64,000 nucleotides of DNA, from positions 62,001 to 126,000 of the forward strand of contig JBALXI010000004.1 in NCBI GenBank assembly GCA_036960605.1, written 5' to 3'. This DNA is from Oleispira sp036960605. Lineage in GTDB: Bacteria; Pseudomonadota; Gammaproteobacteria; Pseudomonadales; Oceanobacteraceae. Every line of letters starts with the position of its first letter. The stretch's first letter is position 1. Positions 36,891 through 46,700 of this stretch are shown in pieces. Position numbers and translations under genes: made by a program. The notes beneath the pieces were generated by a model that saw only the letters and a program-made list of their open reading frames with translations, had not been told where the DNA came from and did no database searches.

Positions 36891-37419
36891 TGATATTAAA
36901 TCTCTGTTTCCTATTATTGCAGGGGGTATCGAGCTGCATATATTTTCTAAAGAGGATATTACTCCTGCGTATCTTGGTTGGCTAAATGATAAGCAGTTGA
37001 TGCGATTTAGTAATCAGCAATATAGGTCTCATACGCTGCAGTCTTGCGAAGATTATCTGGCTACGTTCACTGAAAGTGACAATTTATTTATTTCGATAAT
37101 AGAAACAAAGACAATGGCTGCTATTGGCACAATGACTGCCTATAATTATTCTATGCATAGTACGTCTGATATTGGAATATTATTAGGAGCCAATGAATTT
37201 TCAGGAAGAGGGTTTGGCTCTCTAGCCTGGGAAACTCTTGTTGATTTCTTATTCAATGAGGCTGGAATTAGAAAAGTATTTGCAGGTACTTTGACTTGCA
37301 ATGTCGCAATGATTAATATTATGGAGCATAGTGGTATGATTGAAGATGGACGATTTACCGACCATGAACTTGTTAACGGCTCCCCTTGCGATGTTATCAA
37401 TTACTACAAGATTAACTAG
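36877..37419 (+). CDS. GNAT N-acetyltransferase (RimJ/RimL-like; PseH candidate)
   Basis: 180 residues. The GNAT core runs from LGWLNDKQLMRFSNQQYRSH through the acetyl-CoA loop region SGRGFGSLAWETLVDFLF and NVAMINIMEHSGM. It could be PseH, acetylating the 4-amino group of the PseC product, or could acetylate the amine made by the neighbouring DegT enzyme. No pseH is found between pseG and pseI, its common position, so this is the only acetyltransferase available in the island. It overlaps the aminotransferase gene by 14 bp. Confidence 0.8.
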   Translation: MKSISDIKSLFPIIAGGIELHIFSKEDITPAYLGWLNDKQLMRFSNQQYRSHTLQSCEDYLATFTESDNLFISIIETKTMAAIGTMTAYNYSMHSTSDIGILLGANEFSGRGFGSLAWETLVDFLFNEAGIRKVFAGTLTCNVAMINIMEHSGMIEDGRFTDHELVNGSPCDVINYYKIN

Positions 37420-38331
37420 ATGATTATTATGCCTAAAATTTCAATTGTTACGCATGATGCTGGCGCAGCAAATCATCTTTTCTCTTGGTTAAAGGAGAGT
37501 ATTGATACTAGCTCAAAATTTAAAGTGTGTGCTGAAGGCCCATCTAAAAAGTTATTCTTTGACTACTTTCCAGAGCTGACAACAGTTTCGCTATCCGAGT
37601 GCATAGAATTCTCTGATACCGTCATAACGGGTACAGGTTGGGCATCTGATTTAGAGCATCAAGCAAGATGTCTTTCTCATCAGAAAGGCAAGATGAATAT
37701 TGCATTTGTCGATCATTGGACGAATTATAAATCGCGTTTCATTCGTAATGGTATTGAACAAATGCCAAGTGAGATCTGGGTTGCTGATAGTTATGCAAGA
37801 GAAATGGCGGAGAAAATTTTTCATGGCACCACTGTCGTAGAAATTGAAAGCTTTTATTTGAAAAATCAAATTCAAGAAATTCATAGCTTAACGCCTAATA
37901 ATTTGCAGGAAACCAACAAATGGTTATTTGTAATGGAGCCTATTAGAGACTCGTGGGGCCAAACAAAGGATTTACCTGAAATTGAATCTTTTAGGGCTTT
38001 TATGGGCAAACTTGAGGCATTGAATAATGGTGTGGAAGTAGAGCTGATCATTAAACCTCACCCATCGGACCCGGTAGATAAATATGATTTTTTAACTCAG
38101 GAATATACGGACTTTAATCTCCGAGTTGATAATAAGTCTTCTTTGGCTAGTCTTATTGCAAGTTCAAAAGTGATTATTGGTTTTCAAACTTATGCAATGG
38201 TTGTCGCTTTAGCAGCAGGTAAGAAAGTAGTCGGTGCTTTGCCTGGTTATGCGCCACCTAGTCTTCTCCCGCATAATGAGATTGTTCTTCTTTTTCAGTT
38301 TTTAGAGGATATAAATAATGAGATATTGTAA
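37420..38331 (+). CDS. Unrecognised GT-B-like protein of the glycosylation island
   Basis: 303 residues; the start could also be the inner ATG at 37429 (MPKISIVTHDAGAANH). The N-terminal half is Rossmann-like. The C-terminal half has VELIIKPHPSDPVDKYDFL and then LIASSKVIIGFQTYAMVVAL, AGKKVVGALPGY, a pattern of GT-B-fold glycosyltransferases and epimerases that bind a nucleotide sugar at the domain interface. I do not recognise the family. It directly follows the GNAT gene stop and overlaps the amidotransferase gene by 14 bp, so it is part of the same transcript. Glycosyltransferase or nucleotide-sugar hydrolase is a guess from fold. Confidence 0.65.
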   Translation: MIIMPKISIVTHDAGAANHLFSWLKESIDTSSKFKVCAEGPSKKLFFDYFPELTTVSLSECIEFSDTVITGTGWASDLEHQARCLSHQKGKMNIAFVDHWTNYKSRFIRNGIEQMPSEIWVADSYAREMAEKIFHGTTVVEIESFYLKNQIQEIHSLTPNNLQETNKWLFVMEPIRDSWGQTKDLPEIESFRAFMGKLEALNNGVEVELIIKPHPSDPVDKYDFLTQEYTDFNLRVDNKSSLASLIASSKVIIGFQTYAMVVALAAGKKVVGALPGYAPPSLLPHNEIVLLFQFLEDINNEIL

Positions 38332-39448
38332 AAGCTGTATCATGCCTGCTACAAGGCCTGAGCAAGTTTTCGAGAATGGTATATGTGACGCGTGTCATTC
38401 TACTGTGGATAAACATGATGTAATTGATTGGCAATCTAGGGAAAAAGAATTTGAGGAGATTTTAAAAAAGTATCGTAGAAGTGATGGGGAATATGACTGT
38501 ATTATACCTGTCAGTGGTGGTAAGGATAGCTGTTACCAAGCGATAACCATGCGAGAGAAGTACGGAATGAATCCTTTATGTGTTTCTCATACTCCTTGTG
38601 AACTAACTGATATTGGATTAAAAAATATCAACTTCTTAAGAGAAGAAGGATTTGATGTAATACAGGTATCTTGCAACTTAAAAAATTATAAGCAATTAGT
38701 TCGAATAGGTTTTGAGAAGTTAGGAGACTGTTGTTGGCCTGAGCATATTGGGATTTTTACTGTGCCTGCGCGTATTGCGGTGAACTATAATATACCGCTA
38801 ATAATTTGGGGGGAGAATTCCCAGTTCGAATACGGTGGTCCTGCTACGCATAAGAATAACAATTATTTGGATAGAAATTGGTTAGAGCAGTTCCAAATGA
38901 GTGGTCATAGGCTATCTGATGTCGTCCATGATGGTATTAATTTATCTGACATTAAGACACTTATATACCCTGAAGATTCTGATATTCAGCGAGTTGGTGT
39001 AACGGGGTTGTTCTTAGGTTATTTTGAGAAGTGGGATTCTAAAAGAAATGTGGATCTCTGTTTGTCTAGAGGCTGGTTAAAAAATGATGATGGCGCAATA
39101 GAAGGTGCTTATAATGATGTAGAGAATCTAGATTGTAAGTGGGTCAGGCTACATGATTATATGAAATTCTTGAAGTTCGGATATGGTAGAGCAACAGACC
39201 AAATTTGTATAGAGATTCGGGCTGGTAGAATGTCACGGGAAGAAGGTGTGGTTGCTTTAGGCTTAACAAAAGAAGGTTGTTATCCAGTTAAATATTTGAA
39301 CGATTTCTTGAGGTATTTAAATATTGATGAAGAGAAATACAATGAAGTTCTTGACTCCTTTACAAATAAAATGTTGTTTGAAATTAATGATGAAGGTCGC
39401 TTAAAAAAAGACAGTTCAAAAAATCTAACTATTAAGTTCACTCCGTAA
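38318..39448 (+). CDS. N-acetyl sugar amidotransferase (WbuX/WbpG/PseA-like)
   Basis: 376 residues. It opens with a Cys-rich motif RYCKSCIMPATRPEQVF...GICDACHS, then the ATP-pyrophosphatase loop CIIPVSGGKDSCYQAI and later WGENSQFEYGGPA. This family uses ammonia to convert an N-acetyl group of a sugar to acetamidino, giving for example the 7-acetamidino form of pseudaminic acid. The following HisH-like and HisF-like genes are its usual ammonia-supplying partners. It suggests that at least part of the sugar made here is amidinated (inference from family). Confidence 0.88.
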   Translation: MRYCKSCIMPATRPEQVFENGICDACHSTVDKHDVIDWQSREKEFEEILKKYRRSDGEYDCIIPVSGGKDSCYQAITMREKYGMNPLCVSHTPCELTDIGLKNINFLREEGFDVIQVSCNLKNYKQLVRIGFEKLGDCCWPEHIGIFTVPARIAVNYNIPLIIWGENSQFEYGGPATHKNNNYLDRNWLEQFQMSGHRLSDVVHDGINLSDIKTLIYPEDSDIQRVGVTGLFLGYFEKWDSKRNVDLCLSRGWLKNDDGAIEGAYNDVENLDCKWVRLHDYMKFLKFGYGRATDQICIEIRAGRMSREEGVVALGLTKEGCYPVKYLNDFLRYLNIDEEKYNEVLDSFTNKMLFEINDEGRLKKDSSKNLTIKFTP

Positions 39449-39452
39449 GTAT

Positions 39453-40061
39453 ATGATTACAGTAATTGATTTGAAAGTTGGGAATATGGGCAGTCTTATT
39501 AATGCTCTTAAATTTTTAAATATTGATTTCGAGATTGTTGATTCTATCGAGGATTTTCTCAATCCAGAGAAAATCATTCTTCCTGGAGTTGGTAGCTTTT
39601 CTGCTGCATCAGCATGCTTATTTGAAAGTGGATTCTTTGACGCTATATCAAAAGAGGTACTAGAAAATAATGTCCCGATTTTGGGTATTTGTGTCGGCAT
39701 GCAACTTTTGGCAGAGATTGGATATGAGGGAGGCGAATCAAGAGGGCTAGGGTTTATTAAGGCAGATGTTACAAAAATATCGAGAGTGGATGAATCTATA
39801 CGAATACCTCATATGGGCTGGAATAGTTTAGAATCGATTGATTATCCTATCTTTTCTGATCTAAAAGCTAATGATTGTGTATACTTTGTTCACAGTTACG
39901 AAATGAAATTAAAAGAGAGTATTGCCTTTTCGACTGTTGATCATGGTGGTGAAATCGTAGCTTATGTAAATAAGGGTCATGTACACGGAGTGCAATTTCA
40001 TCCTGAAAAAAGTCAAGGTCCTGGGTTGTCAATTATCAAAAATTTTGTAATGTCATGCTAA
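39453..40061 (+). CDS. hisH: HisH-like glutamine amidotransferase (sugar-amidotransferase partner)
   Basis: 202 residues. Class I glutaminase with the nucleophile Cys in GICVGMQLLAEIG and the His-Glu pair in HGVQFHPEKSQ; the N-terminal ITVIDLKVGNMGSLINAL is HisH-like. No other histidine genes are nearby. It sits between the WbuX-like gene and a HisF-like gene, so it is probably the WbuY-type paralogue that delivers ammonia for sugar amidination rather than the histidine-pathway enzyme. It overlaps the next gene by 7 bp. Confidence 0.87.
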   Translation: MITVIDLKVGNMGSLINALKFLNIDFEIVDSIEDFLNPEKIILPGVGSFSAASACLFESGFFDAISKEVLENNVPILGICVGMQLLAEIGYEGGESRGLGFIKADVTKISRVDESIRIPHMGWNSLESIDYPIFSDLKANDCVYFVHSYEMKLKESIAFSTVDHGGEIVAYVNKGHVHGVQFHPEKSQGPGLSIIKNFVMSC

Positions 40062-40801
40062 GAAAAAGAATTATACCTATTGTTTTATTAGATGGTTTTT
40101 CTGTTTTAAAAACCATTAATTTCTCACGGCGCCGCAATCTAGGTAGCCCTATTACTGTGATGCGGACTTATAATACTCGTAATGTGGATGAACTAATATT
40201 ACTAGATATTGATGCTTCCAACTCAGGCCGTTCGATTGATAAATTCACGCTGTTGGATATCACGAAAGAATGTTTTATGCCGTTATCTGTAGGAGGTGGT
40301 ATTTCTACTATTAAGGATATAGAGGATCTGTTATCTGTAGGGGCAGACAAGGTTGTACTGAATACAGCAGCGCTTAAAGATCCTCAATTTATTAACTCTG
40401 CAGCGAACAGATTTGGTTCTCAATGTATAATTATTTCAATTGACGTTATCAAGACTAATGATAAATACCTTGTATATAATAAAAATTGTGAAGATCTAGA
40501 GCTTGAGTTAACCGACTGGTTGCTGCAAGTTGAACGCCAAGGAGCTGGAGAAATTTTAATCAACTCTGTAGATCTCGATGGAAGTCTAAGTGGAGGAGAT
40601 TCTGCCTTGGCTGAGTTGGCAGCTTCGGTAGTTAATATACCAGTTATTTATTGTGGTGGGATATCAACACCGAAAAATGCTGCTGATATTGCTGCCTTAT
40701 CGGTAAGCGCAGTAGCTGCTGCTAGTATTTTTCATTTTACTGAGCATACTCCAGAAGAATGCCGCCAGGCACTTTCAATTGAGGGAGTGCCTGTTAGATA
40801 A
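40055..40801 (+). CDS. hisF: HisF-like ammonia channel/synthase subunit (sugar amidination)
   Basis: 248 residues. TIM barrel with LSVGGGISTIKDIEDLLSVG, VVLNTAALKDPQFI and the C-terminal VIYCGGISTPKNAADIAAL. The start reads MLRKRIIPIVLLDGFSV instead of the canonical HisF ...IIPCLDVKDG..., which supports a WbuZ/WbpI-type paralogue serving the WbuX-like enzyme. It is the last gene of the long plus-strand operon; its stop is 4 bp from the stop of the convergent methylase gene. Confidence 0.87.
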   Translation: MLRKRIIPIVLLDGFSVLKTINFSRRRNLGSPITVMRTYNTRNVDELILLDIDASNSGRSIDKFTLLDITKECFMPLSVGGGISTIKDIEDLLSVGADKVVLNTAALKDPQFINSAANRFGSQCIIISIDVIKTNDKYLVYNKNCEDLELELTDWLLQVERQGAGEILINSVDLDGSLSGGDSALAELAASVVNIPVIYCGGISTPKNAADIAALSVSAVAAASIFHFTEHTPEECRQALSIEGVPVR

Positions 40802-40805
40802 CTGA

Positions 40806-41423
40806 TTATTTTTTTTCTAAAAGAAACCAAGTGATGTCATCAAATTGAAAATTGTTATCTTTGCTGTATAGGAAACCATAATCAATAAGTTCTAGGTCAG
40901 GATAGGCTGCAAGAATTTCACCGGCAAAGTCCCTTTTGAATAATTTATTTTCATGACCTCGATAACTTATTTCAACAGGTGATGGGTTAAAGTATTCAGC
41001 AATGCATATGTATTTATTGCTAGACTGATATAATTTTTCGTATGCTATTGGTAGGCTATCTGGGTTTATGTGAATTAAAACACCTTTAATTAATGATAAA
41101 TCATATTTTTCTTTAGTGTTTAACTCTAAAATTGATTCATGAATAACATTAAGATCGGCGATGCGATTCAAATGTTGAACTGCATCCTTGTTGATTTCCA
41201 CAGCATTTAACTTTGCTTCAGGCAATAGTAGTTTAATTGCTTGCAAGTTTAGACCAATGTTTGCTCCAAGCTCGACAATACTATTTATTTTTGAGGTACA
41301 CTTTAATATTTTAGAAAAAGATGCGATACGAGCTGCTTGTTCAAGATTGCTCTTATTTCTTTCAATATACTCTGTCCCAAAATCACCGGCCCAGAATTCT
41401 TCTTGTTCCGTCGAATATCCCAT
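40806..41423 (-). CDS. Pseudaminic acid biosynthesis-associated methylase
   Basis: 205 residues. The opening STEQEEFWAGDFGTEYIERN is typical of the methylase family linked to pseudaminic acid clusters. The SAM site is SIVELGANIGLNLQAIKLL, with NAVEINKDAVQHL following. It would O- or N-methylate the sugar or glycan; the target is unknown. It lies 19 bp downstream of maf on the minus strand and so is probably co-transcribed with it from the maf sigma54 site. Confidence 0.85.
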   Translation of the reverse strand: MGYSTEQEEFWAGDFGTEYIERNKSNLEQAARIASFSKILKCTSKINSIVELGANIGLNLQAIKLLLPEAKLNAVEINKDAVQHLNRIADLNVIHESILELNTKEKYDLSLIKGVLIHINPDSLPIAYEKLYQSSNKYICIAEYFNPSPVEISYRGHENKLFKRDFAGEILAAYPDLELIDYGFLYSKDNNFQFDDITWFLLEKK

Positions 41424-41442
41424 CTTTAATGCTCCTTGTTGA

Positions 41443-43527
41443 TTACTCTAAAAAGTTTGCTTCATTACCAGCGATGTCTTCGTGTATCCATGGGTCGTTC
41501 TTATCAGGATACTCTTTTTTTGTTATTGAATGATAGTGCGCGGGAAGTGTTTCTAATAAGTCAATAAACGTTTCTTGCCATTGCTTGATGAAAAGAGATT
41601 TTTCACTCACATTTTCTATAGCTAAACCATAAGACATTCCCGTATGCAAAATATGCCATATGCTGCCTCGGATTAAGAATGTTTTTCTATCAAAGCGCTT
41701 ATTTAGGCTTTTTAGAAGATGATTGTTTATCTTTTCACAAAGTTTGAAATTATCCGCTAAATCAAAATTGTCTCTATATTGATTGATTATATACTTTATT
41801 TCATTGCACATTACCGTTAAATCAAATTCTAGTTCTGATATTTTTTCTCTTAGAACAGTCTCATATGTTAATGGTGCACAGTCGGCTAGTATGTCTTTTG
41901 ATTGCTTTGTTTTGAGTAACGGGTAGGTGTTAATTATTTTAGAAGAAAAATTATCTCTACTTAAGTGCTCAGTACCTTTTATTTTTGCCCCGTCGGAGCA
42001 ATTGTATACCTTAAAATTTGTGTTTCTATATTTATGGGTGACTAAGCAATTTTCTAAAGCTCTTCTGGATGTGCAGTACATTGATATTGAGAAGATTTTG
42101 TCTCCATTAACTGATTCAACCTCAAATGCAGACGAGAAGTTTTTTGTAGTATCCTGGTCGAATCCTTTGCTATTACCATTCTCAAAATAAATACTGCTCC
42201 GTGAGTGGTGATTATCAAGGTCCTTAAAACCGAAATCTAAACCAAATAGGTATATGTTCTCATAGTTTAAATGGCTAAATACAGCAAATCCTGCGTTCGT
42301 ACATGTAGGTGTGACACCACGTATTACATCGCTATCATCTTGTATAAATAGTTCGGATAGTGCAGTCGAATCTTTTACGAAGAAATATTTTTTTTCAAAT
42401 AATTCGAAAACATTGGGGGGGAGTTGTAGAGCAGATATAAATGTCGTTTTCTTATGCAGTTCAGAATACTCGGGTTTGCTCAGCATCTCATGAGTAAACA
42501 TATGAGATTCTAATTCAACATGATAATCAGGAATAATACCGTTTTTTACTAGTGGTCTCAATCCGGAGCCACAAGAAACAATGATCGCCTTGTCGATATT
42601 TTTTTTAATGTCTTCAATTCGGTCGTCTAATGATGGACCAGCACCAATTATGAATATATTTTTCTTTTTCTTTTCTGCGCTCTGAGGGAGGGCTGGTATC
42701 CCAACTGCAATATTATGAAATGCATTATTTAGTTGATTTATTTCATCATCATAATATCCCCACTGATTGAGATATAAATGCATATCCTCCTTAACTCTTT
42801 TTATTATTGGTTCAAACTCTAAGTTTCCTAGGTGGTTGTAAAATAAAGAAATTAAAGGAAAGCTTGGGCATTGAGAAACAAAGATGTTCCAGGCAATGTT
42901 AGAAATATAAGTGTTTGATATTTCTTTATCTCCAGCAATGTGTAATACAATCTTATTATCTTTTATTGCACAGTAATTGTGGAGATCTTCCCAGTCAGTC
43001 AGATATAAACTTAAGCAAAATCTTTCTGGATCCGGTTCAAAAATAATGGTTTGTAATACATTATTACTACGTAAAAACTTATCGATATGTAAACCAGACC
43101 AGCAGCCCATGAAGAAAATCGTAGGGTAATATTCTGGAATCTTATAATTTCCGTTCACATTGGTGCCAACAGGAACCTTTTTAGTCAGCTCTTTTAAGCG
43201 ATTGGAAAAGAATCTGGGATAAACGATGCTGTTAGGAACGGGTGGGGTTACGGTGCTAACACGATTTCCTGGAGCAAATTTGGTTGTGTAATCAGCTATT
43301 TCTTGTTCTATAGCAGTATCTAAATCACCAGAGTAGACACCTTTTTTACCGTCAAAAACCTCTGTGCAGCCTGTTTTTTTGTCGATGTCTAGGGTATAGC
43401 GAGTGAATTCAAGATCTTTAATAATTCCGTAGATATTTGGATGGTTTTTTTTAAAGAAACGATGATTCTTATGGAGTAAGGCCATTGCTTGACTGGCTCT
43501 ATCTTTATTTAAGTGGCTATTGGTCAT
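41443..43527 (-). CDS. maf: Maf-type flagellin nonulosonic acid glycosyltransferase
   Basis: 694 residues, the usual Maf length. The central MAF_flag10/DUF115 domain has NIFIIGAGPSLDDRIEDIKK, IIVSCGSGLRPLVKNGIIPD and YHVELESH, and later NIYLFGLDFGFKDLDNHHS. Maf proteins transfer CMP-pseudaminic or legionaminic acid to Ser/Thr of flagellin in the cytoplasm before export. It is divergent from the flagellin gene and accompanied by a Pse methylase, both consistent with that job. A sigma54-type site lies upstream. Confidence 0.92.
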   Translation of the reverse strand: MTNSHLNKDRASQAMALLHKNHRFFKKNHPNIYGIIKDLEFTRYTLDIDKKTGCTEVFDGKKGVYSGDLDTAIEQEIADYTTKFAPGNRVSTVTPPVPNSIVYPRFFSNRLKELTKKVPVGTNVNGNYKIPEYYPTIFFMGCWSGLHIDKFLRSNNVLQTIIFEPDPERFCLSLYLTDWEDLHNYCAIKDNKIVLHIAGDKEISNTYISNIAWNIFVSQCPSFPLISLFYNHLGNLEFEPIIKRVKEDMHLYLNQWGYYDDEINQLNNAFHNIAVGIPALPQSAEKKKKNIFIIGAGPSLDDRIEDIKKNIDKAIIVSCGSGLRPLVKNGIIPDYHVELESHMFTHEMLSKPEYSELHKKTTFISALQLPPNVFELFEKKYFFVKDSTALSELFIQDDSDVIRGVTPTCTNAGFAVFSHLNYENIYLFGLDFGFKDLDNHHSRSSIYFENGNSKGFDQDTTKNFSSAFEVESVNGDKIFSISMYCTSRRALENCLVTHKYRNTNFKVYNCSDGAKIKGTEHLSRDNFSSKIINTYPLLKTKQSKDILADCAPLTYETVLREKISELEFDLTVMCNEIKYIINQYRDNFDLADNFKLCEKINNHLLKSLNKRFDRKTFLIRGSIWHILHTGMSYGLAIENVSEKSLFIKQWQETFIDLLETLPAHYHSITKKEYPDKNDPWIHEDIAGNEANFLE

Positions 43528-43566
43528 AATTAGTTCGTCAATTTTTTATATATATAAAGCTATCTA

Positions 43567-43583
43567 AGCATTATTTGTACCAA
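43567..43583 (-). promoter_or_regulatory. Sigma54-type promoter of maf-methylase
   Basis: Minus strand TTGGTACAAATAATGCT has GG-N10-GC spacing; the -12 reads ATGC rather than TTGC, so it may be weaker than the others. It is 40 bases from the maf ATG. Confidence 0.6.
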
Positions 43584-43668
43584 AATATTACGATTACCTA
43601 TTGATTCTACTAAGGTATCTGATCTCTAGCATCAATTTATAATGCATTAAAGTTTATTTATTTATTTC

Positions 43669-43695
43669 TAAAGTATATCTAGGTCGTGCCGTTAA
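43669..43695 (+). promoter_or_regulatory. Sigma28 promoter of the flagellin gene
   Basis: TAAAGTAT, 11 bases, GCCGTTAA: close to the FliA consensus, 63 bases before the flagellin ATG. Confidence 0.88.
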
Positions 43696-43758
43696 CCTTA
43701 TTGAATAAAGAATTGTCCGGAAAACTGGGCGTTCAAGGACTAACAGAGGGTTAACAAA

Positions 43759-46700
43759 ATGCCACAAATTATTAATACCAACATTGCCTCGTTGAACGCA
43801 CAGCGTAACTTGGATAAATCACAGTCTTCAAACCAACAAGCGTTACAACGCTTATCATCTGGTTTACGTATTAACAGTGCGAAAGATGATGCGGCAGGTT
43901 TGGCGATTTCTACTCGTTTCACCTCTCAGATCAAAGGTCTGAACGTAGCAGTACGTAACGCAGGTGATGGTATTGCATTAGCGCAAACTGCGGAGGGCGC
44001 TTTAGGTTCAATGAATGACAGCTTGCAGCGTATTCGTGAACTGGCGGTTCAGTCTTCTAATGCAACAAACTCCGATGTAGATAGAGACGCACTTCAGGCG
44101 GAAGTGGATCAGTTAGTGGCTGAAATTTCTCGTACTGCAGATGAAACAGACTTTAACGGACGTAACCTACTAGACGGCTCTTTCTCAGCTTCTTTTCAGG
44201 TTGGGGCAAATGCCGGCCAAACAATTGATGTTTCAATTGGTGAATTAACAGCCGATAAACTGGGATCTTCATCTCAATCTGGCTTAAGTGCAATTGGCAC
44301 TGATAATGCCCTTGAAAACGGAGATCTTGTAATAAATGGAGTCGCTATCTCGGCTTCTAAAGCAGAGGATGATACGTCTTCTACCTCAGGTAATTCAGCT
44401 TCTGCCATTTCAAAGGTAGAGGCTATTAATAGATTTAGTGATGAAACGGGTGTTTCAGCTCAAATTAGCGAAAATACTGCGTCTGGTAGTGAAATGTCGG
44501 GTCTGGCTGGTACAGGGACTATCTCGATTAACGGAGTAGATATTTCAATATCGACTACGACTGATACCGCGCAAACTAGGGCTTCGATTACAGAGGCAAT
44601 TAATGCAGTTGCTAATCAAACAGGTGTTACGGCGGTTAACTCTGATAGTGCGGCAGGCGGTGTGGATCTTGTTGCAGCAGATGGACGAAATATTCAGCTT
44701 TCGTTTGATACAGCAGACTTATCTGCTGACTTTGGAGCATCGGACTCTGCAAAGGCAGCAAGCTTTGCTTCTGCTACAGGTCTACCAGCGGGTGCCGTTG
44801 ATGTTGATGGTGTAGCTTCTGGAACTGTTTATAGCAATACTTACGAAGGTGGTTACACTTTAATTGCAGATGGTGACCAAAAAACAATTGATATCTCTGG
44901 TGGTAATGGCACAGGTCGTGGTGACCTCTCTAATGCAGGTTTAACCGAAGGCTCGTATGATAGAGCTGTAGCGGCTACGGTATCAGAAGTTAAAGCAGAT
45001 GCGACGGTAGCAACAACAAATGCAGGTGGGTCAATATCTTCCGATTCAGTAAGTTCCATTTCTCGTACCGATGTAGGTGGCACGCTGATTGAAGGGGCGA
45101 CAGGTAATTCACAGCAAACAACAACTACAGCCTTGACTTCCGTTGCTGTTAATAGCGGCTCTTTTGCTGTCTCTGGCACCGATAGTTCAGGCAATGCGGT
45201 TGCAGCCACATTTGCGGTGGGTACAACAACTTCGGATGTATCAACAATTGCTTCACAATTACAGATAGCGGCAACGACGGCGGGTATTAATGTTAATGTT
45301 TATGAACAAATAGATTTGACTATTGATACGGCATCCCTGGCGGTAGGTGAGGCACTAATATTAGGCGGTGTAACGGTTACTATCTCTGGTTCAAGCCAGC
45401 AGGTCATGTCTGAAAACCTTATGAATGATCTAAATGCTGGGGGCTTTATTGCTGATGTTGGTGCTACGGGCTTTGTGCATGCTGAGTTAGATGCAGCAGG
45501 TACTGGGCTTTCTTTAACTATTCGTAATGAAACTACTTCGGGAGTATCAATTGCATCGAGTACGGCTGGCTCTATCGGCTTTGATGTAAGTGGTGGTACT
45601 GTTGCTAGCGCAAGCACGGGCCATGTTTTAAGCGGGAAAATAGGCTTCGAGTCGACTGATAATCAAGAAGTTACTGTTGTAACCACGGATACAACAGGGG
45701 ATTTAACGGGCACAACCGCGACACTGAGCGATGCAAGTTCTGCTAATCAGGCTTTGGCATCTTCAAGTGAAACAGATATTAGTATTACGATTGGTGGGGT
45801 TGATGCTTCTCCAGCAGCACCACTTGCTGGGGGGTCAACTGTTGCTCAATTGGCGAGCGCCGTAGACGGCGTTGATGGAGTCGAGGCGTATGAAGAAATT
45901 TCATTAACCCTTAACGCATCTAGTCTAGAGTCTGGTGAGCAGCTTAGGATTTCTGCTGGTGGTAATGATATTGATATTTCAGCAACACCTGATAATGCAG
46001 GGAATATGAGCCTTGCTGCCTTAGTTGATGACATTAATGCAACTGATTTTAGTGGTGCTAGCTTGAACGTTACAGCTTCCCTCAATACGGGAGGGACCGC
46101 TATAGAGCTGTCTATTAAAAACTTCTCAGGTAGCACAGTCTCAATAGAATCCGAGAATGCAGATGGTGCTGGTGTTACGATCGATACAACGGGTGCTGAT
46201 ATTTTTGCAGGCGAGCAGGCGAGAGGATTAGCGGGTGAGCTTAAATTCTTCTCTACAGATGGTCAGGACGTTAATGTGACCTTATCTGATCCAACAACAG
46301 GAGGTGAATTGTTTGCAGGTAAGAGTAGTAGTGCGGATTACACTGGAGTAAATGGTTTACAAGATGGTGATATATTAATTAATAATGTCACCATTGGTGG
46401 TGCCGAAGTGGGTGCTGATACAGCGTCAGCAACGGTATCATCTGATGGCTCTAAAATTCTGTCTTCGGAAAAAGGCTTATCAGCAATAGCAGTTGCTGCT
46501 GCTATTAATAAGGTCTCTGCAGAAACCGAAGTTAGTGCTACCGTAAATGAAACTAAGGTTGTTGGTGGGGATGGGGATGGTGCCGTTCCAGCAAGTTTTG
46601 AACAAGGCGATCAAGCTGGTCTATTTATCAACGGTGTGAATATTGGTTCGGTAACTCTTCAGAATGAAGGTGCAACAACTAATGTTGATACTGATAGAGC

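Noticed and set aside
39453..40801. Histidine biosynthesis operon (hisH-hisF)
   Set aside because: No other his genes are present; the WbuX-like gene immediately upstream and the atypical HisF start point to sugar amidination.
43646..43656. A second TAAAGTTT-like -35 upstream of the flagellin gene
   Set aside because: No GCCG -10 lies 11 bases downstream; the pair at 43669-43695 fits fully.
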